Positions 59,033-62,238 of a DNA stretch of 62,238 nt are shown one piece after another. The notes beneath the pieces were generated by a model. It saw only the letters and a program-made list of their open reading frames with translations. It was not told the origin of the DNA and searched no databases. The translations under genes were made by a program, and so were the position numbers. This DNA comes from JACPPO01 sp965262505. Its GTDB lineage: Bacteria; Acidobacteriota; Vicinamibacteria; Vicinamibacterales; UBA2999. The number at the start of each line of letters is the position of its first letter. Positions within the stretch are counted from its first letter, which is position 1. Location of the stretch: contig CBDHFM010000003.1 in assembly GCA_965262505.1 (NCBI GenBank), forward strand, positions 1 through 62,238, in the 5' to 3' direction.

Positions 59033-62029
59033 ATGCCCGTGAGCTTCCTGAGCCCGGCGCAGCGCGACAACTACGGCCAGTACCTGGGCGACCCGTCAAC
59101 CCAAGAGCTGGCCAGGTACTTCCACCTCGATGACAGCGATCACACGCAGATCGTCGAGAAGCGCGGCGATGCCAACCGTCTCGGATTCGCTCTGCAGCTC
59201 ACCACGGTGCGCTTCGTGGGGACGTTCCTCGATGATCCGACGGCCGTGCCACCGGCGGTACTCGCCACGATGAGCCGGCAACTTGGCATCGATACGACCA
59301 CGGACTTGACCGGCTATCGAGACGGCAAGTGGCGCTTCGCTCATGCCGCACACATCCGGACGGAACATGGGTATCGCGACCTCGCGGATCGCGCGGCCGG
59401 GTTTGGCCTCACGCGATGGCTCTACGCACAGTGCTGGACGGGCACCGAACGTCCGAGCGCACTGTTCGATCGGGCGACGACCTGGATGCTCGCCCACAAG
59501 GTGTTGTTGCCGGGCGCGACGACGCTGGAGCGCTTCGTGGCCAAGCTGCGGCACCGCGTCGACGTGCGCGTGTGGCGCGTGCTGGCGAGCGGCATCAGTC
59601 CGCCACAGCAGCGCCGCCTCGAAGATCTGTTGCGCGTGCCAGATGAAGGGCGCAGCTCATCACTCGTGACGCTGCGGACGGGTGCCGCGATGGTGAGTGG
59701 CCCGGCGTTGGTGCGTGCGCTCGAGCGGCTGAACGCCGTCCGTAGCCTCAGCATCACCGTGCCAGCGGCCGCCGCGATCGCGCCGACGCGAATGGCAGCC
59801 CTGGCGCGCTTTGCGGAGAAAGCCAAAGTCACCGCGGTCGCACGGTTGCCAGCGTTACGCCGAGCCGCCACGTTGGTCGCGTTCGTCCACTCGCTCGAAG
59901 CCTCCGCACAGGATAACGCGCTCGAGGTCCTCGACCGACTGTTACGCGACATCTTTGGTGCCGCCGAAAAAGCGGATCGGAAAGCACGGTTGCGCAGCCT
60001 TAAGGATCTCGATGCGCTTGCCCTCACGTTGGCGCACGCCTGCGCGGCGCTCCTCGATCCCGCTCTCCCGGACAACGTGCTGCGCGACCACGTGTTCGCG
60101 CGTGTCCCCCGCGCCACCCTGGCCGAGGCCCTCGGGACACTGAGCACACTGGTGCGGCCGCCGGATGACGTGTTCTACACCGAGCTGCAGACGAGGTACC
60201 GACGCGTGCGGCTGTTCCTGCCAACCCTCTTGCACCAGGTGCACTTTGAGGCCGCTCCGGCCGGCGCGGCTGTCGTCGCAGCGCTCGAGTATCTCAAGCG
60301 TCGTGAAGCGCCGGCGCGGGCCCAGGACGTGGCGCCGTCTGCGGTCGTGACGACAGCCTGGCGGCGATACGTGTACGGCGCGAACGACGCGGTCGATCAC
60401 CGGGCCTACACCTTCTGCGTCCTCGACCAACTGCGCGAGGCGCTGCGCCGGCGGGATGTCTTCGTGACGCCGAGCTGGCGGTATGCCGATCCGCGGCGCA
60501 ATCTCCTGGCTGGCGCCGAGTGGGAGGCGGCGCGGCCGATCATGTGTCGAACGCTTGGCTACAGTCCTCGCCCAGAACCGATCCTTGCCGCGTTAAGCGA
60601 CGAGCTGGATCAGACCTACCGCGCGGTGGCCGCGCGCCTCCCCAACAATCCAGCCGTGCGTTTCGAACGCATCGACGGGAAGGACGAGCTGATCGTGAGC
60701 CCCCTCGACAAGGTCGAGGAACCCGCGTCGCTGGTGGCGCTACGGACCGCCATCGCGGGACGGTTGCCCCGTGTCGATCTGCCGGAGATCCTGCTCGAGA
60801 TCGCGGCGCGTACAGATTTCGCCGTCGCGTTTACGCACGTCAGCGAACGCGCGGCGCGGGTCACGGATCTTGGCGTCAGCGTCTGCGCCGTGCTGCTGGC
60901 GGAAGCCTGCAACACCGGCCTCGAGCCACTCGTGCGCCACGAGACTCAGAGCTTGCGGCGCGATCGCCTGTCCTGGGTCAGCCAGAATTACCTGCGCGAC
61001 GAGACCTTGCGCGCGGCGAACGCGCGCCTCGTCGCGGCGCAAACCGGGATCCCCTTGGCGCGCGCCTGGGGCGGTGGTGAGGTGGCCTCCGCCGACGGCC
61101 TGCGCTTCGTGGTGCCGGTGCGCACCGTGCACGCGGGGCCCAACCCCAAGTACTTCGGTATCGGCCGGGGCGTCACCTACTACAACCTCGTGTCCGATCA
61201 GTTCACCGGCCTGCACGGCATTACGGTCCCGGGGACGTTGCGCGACAGCCTGGTGCTGCTCGCGGTCGCGCTCGAACAGCAGACAGAGTTGCAGCCCACG
61301 CAGATCATGACCGACACCGGGGCCTACTCGGATGTGGTGTTCGGTCTCTTCCGCCTGCTCGGCTACCGCTTCAGTCCGCGGCTCGCCGACATCGGTGGTA
61401 CCCGCTTCTGGCGGATCGATTCCCGGGCCGACTACGGCCCGCTTAACCGCGTGGCACGCCAATCCGTCAACCTCGACCGAATCACCCCACAGTGGGACGA
61501 TATGTTGCGGACGGTCGGCTCGCTGAAACTCGGGCGCGTGCCGGCCACCGGTATCATGCGCACGCTGCAGGTGGGGGATCGGCCAACGCGCCTGGCGCAG
61601 GCGTTCGCGGAGTTCGGACGGATCGACAAGACAATCCACACGTTGACGTACCTCGACGATGAGGCCAAACGTCGCGCCACGCTGATCCAGCTGAACCGGG
61701 GAGAAGGTCGCCATGCCTTGGCCCGCGCCGTCTTCCACGGCAAACGTGGCGAACTGCGGCGACGTTACCGTGAAGGCCAGGAAAACCAGCTCGACGCACT
61801 CGGCGTCGTCGTCAACATGATTGTGTTGTGGAACACCATCTATATGCAGGCGGCCCTCGACCAGCATCGCGCAGATGGCCACTCGGTGCGTCCAGAAGAC
61901 GAGGCGAGACTGTCACCGCTCGGCCACGAGCACATCAACCTGCTGGGACGCTACTCGTTCGCCGTACCTGAATCGGTCGCTCGTGGCGAGCTCCGGCCGC
62001 TCAGAAACCCCGCTGACGGCGGTCGCTAA
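59033..62029 (+). CDS. tnpA: Tn3-family transposase TnpA (copy B)
   Basis: 998 residues from the ATG at 59033; the open frame extends further upstream through res but the family start is MPVSFLSPAQRDNYGQYLGD. Same domain plan and acidic motif (TDTGAYSD) as copy A. Differences from copy A include N for S at position 13, H for Q in AAHIRTEHGY, I/M in AAIAPTRMAALA, N for D in QDNALEVL, and R for Q near the C-terminus. Intact, so at least one active transposase is available on the plasmid. Confidence 0.95.
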   Translation: MPVSFLSPAQRDNYGQYLGDPSTQELARYFHLDDSDHTQIVEKRGDANRLGFALQLTTVRFVGTFLDDPTAVPPAVLATMSRQLGIDTTTDLTGYRDGKWRFAHAAHIRTEHGYRDLADRAAGFGLTRWLYAQCWTGTERPSALFDRATTWMLAHKVLLPGATTLERFVAKLRHRVDVRVWRVLASGISPPQQRRLEDLLRVPDEGRSSSLVTLRTGAAMVSGPALVRALERLNAVRSLSITVPAAAAIAPTRMAALARFAEKAKVTAVARLPALRRAATLVAFVHSLEASAQDNALEVLDRLLRDIFGAAEKADRKARLRSLKDLDALALTLAHACAALLDPALPDNVLRDHVFARVPRATLAEALGTLSTLVRPPDDVFYTELQTRYRRVRLFLPTLLHQVHFEAAPAGAAVVAALEYLKRREAPARAQDVAPSAVVTTAWRRYVYGANDAVDHRAYTFCVLDQLREALRRRDVFVTPSWRYADPRRNLLAGAEWEAARPIMCRTLGYSPRPEPILAALSDELDQTYRAVAARLPNNPAVRFERIDGKDELIVSPLDKVEEPASLVALRTAIAGRLPRVDLPEILLEIAARTDFAVAFTHVSERAARVTDLGVSVCAVLLAEACNTGLEPLVRHETQSLRRDRLSWVSQNYLRDETLRAANARLVAAQTGIPLARAWGGGEVASADGLRFVVPVRTVHAGPNPKYFGIGRGVTYYNLVSDQFTGLHGITVPGTLRDSLVLLAVALEQQTELQPTQIMTDTGAYSDVVFGLFRLLGYRFSPRLADIGGTRFWRIDSRADYGPLNRVARQSVNLDRITPQWDDMLRTVGSLKLGRVPATGIMRTLQVGDRPTRLAQAFAEFGRIDKTIHTLTYLDDEAKRRATLIQLNRGEGRHALARAVFHGKRGELRRRYREGQENQLDALGVVVNMIVLWNTIYMQAALDQHRADGHSVRPEDEARLSPLGHEHINLLGRYSFAVPESVARGELRPLRNPADGGR

Positions 62030-62062
62030 CCGTACTTTCCGTTCCATTGCTCCCCAAACCCC

Positions 62063-62238
62063 AAGTCGGGGAAGTCGCTGCGGGCCAACCGGTCATTAGC
62101 CCGCACGAGCGGCGCGATGACTTGAGTGTTGATCTTGTCGCCGATGTCGCTCTTGCCGCGGAGCGCGAGCATGTCCGTGAAGCTCGCGCCCTTGGGAATC
62201 GTGACCGGCGGGGCGAAGTCAGTGCTGTCGCCGTACTT
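62063..62238 (-). pseudogene. hsdM: hsdM internal fragment between the right window edge and transposon B
   Basis: Minus-strand frame from the edge: KYGDSTDFAPPVTIPKGASF, then TDMLALRGKSDIGDKINTQV and IAPLVRANDRLARSDFPDF, residues about 44-101 of HsdM. It stops at GACTT, the pentamer duplicated at the transposon. The continuation DFNDSNKLGEG is at 18728 next to copy A. The preceding residues are at 110..1. Confidence 0.9.

Larger units (their letters stand above)
58300..62062. mobile_element. Tn3-family transposon, copy B
   Basis: 3763 bp, inverted relative to copy A, with the same 34-bp ends (58300-58333 and 62029-62062). Flanks are TAGAT on the left and AAGTC on the right, the complements of copy A's left (ATCTA) and right (GACTT) flanks. 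It carries tnpR and tnpA only. About six amino-acid differences in TnpA and one or more silent changes separate the copies, so they were not created by a very recent single duplication. Confidence 0.95.

Noticed and set aside
1..62238. tRNA, rRNA or riboswitch
   Set aside because: I saw no cloverleaf-type sequence with a CCA-ready end, no rRNA signature and no riboswitch core by eye. A covariance-model scan would be needed to exclude them firmly.

Overview
The window reads as a complete, or nearly complete, circular conjugative plasmid of about 62.3 kb from a GC-rich Gram-negative bacterium. The support is an iteron-type origin with a RepA initiator, a ParA partition pair, a VirB/VirD4 type IV secretion (mating) operon, an ArdC anti-restriction protein and an outer-membrane autotransporter. 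The host phylum cannot be fixed from this sequence; an acidobacterial or proteobacterial host would both fit. Circularity is inferred from hsdM: its first 36 codons run off the left end (110..1, minus strand) and codons about 44-101 run in from the right end (62238..62063, minus strand). Only about 19 bases of the family pattern are missing between them.

Layout. 0-3.5 kb: replication and partition (parA, a small ribbon-helix-helix partner, repA, three iterons). 3.5-5.4 kb: a coupled HTH protein and tyrosine recombinase embedded in a second, broken repA. 5.4-9.8 kb: a ribbon-helix-helix gene followed by two DNA methyltransferases and a single-HKD phospholipase-D-type nuclease, resembling BfiI-type restriction systems. 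9.9-11.2 kb: an IS3-family element and remnant. 11.3-15 kb: a two-gene unit (short helical protein plus Rad50/SMC-like ATPase with zinc motifs), preceded by the 3' half of an interrupted unknown gene. 15-18.7 kb: Tn3-family transposon copy A. 18.7-26 kb: the 3' part of hsdM, then hsdS, hsdR and a YgjP-like metallopeptidase. 26.2-29.1 kb: an MqsR/MqsA-like toxin-antitoxin pair and a KGGVGR ATPase with a helical-repeat tail. 29-31.3 kb: resolution-site debris, a LuxR-type regulator and an IS6 fragment. 31.5-34.8 kb: a Calx-beta autotransporter. 35-37.8 kb: ardC and accessory genes. 37.8-50.8 kb: the mating-apparatus operon. 50.8-54.6 kb: SNase, Sel1-repeat and small plasmid genes. 54.7-58.3 kb: a mosaic of a deaminase, broken recombinase and transposase pieces, a recR tail and a DUF6602-like gene. 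58.3-62.06 kb: transposon copy B, inverted relative to copy A.

The clearest structural result is a past inversion between the two 3763-bp Tn3-family copies. Their 5-bp target duplications are swapped. GACTT/AAGTC lies at the right edges of A and B, and ATCTA/TAGAT lies at the left edges. Undoing the inversion rebuilds hsdM and a 310-codon unknown gene, both in frame. The type I system is therefore broken on this molecule while its hsdS and hsdR remain intact.

Functionally the plasmid combines self-transfer with several layers of DNA defence: a broken type I system, a BfiI-like system, an SMC-like ATPase unit, a toxin-antitoxin pair with a KGGVGR ATPase, and a DUF6602-like protein. It also carries a protein against host restriction. 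No classical HUH relaxase is recognisable. Two unknown proteins in the transfer region and the tyrosine recombinase are candidates for that role, and a 330-bp block of G-rich repeats and hairpins before virD4 is a candidate oriT or regulatory region.
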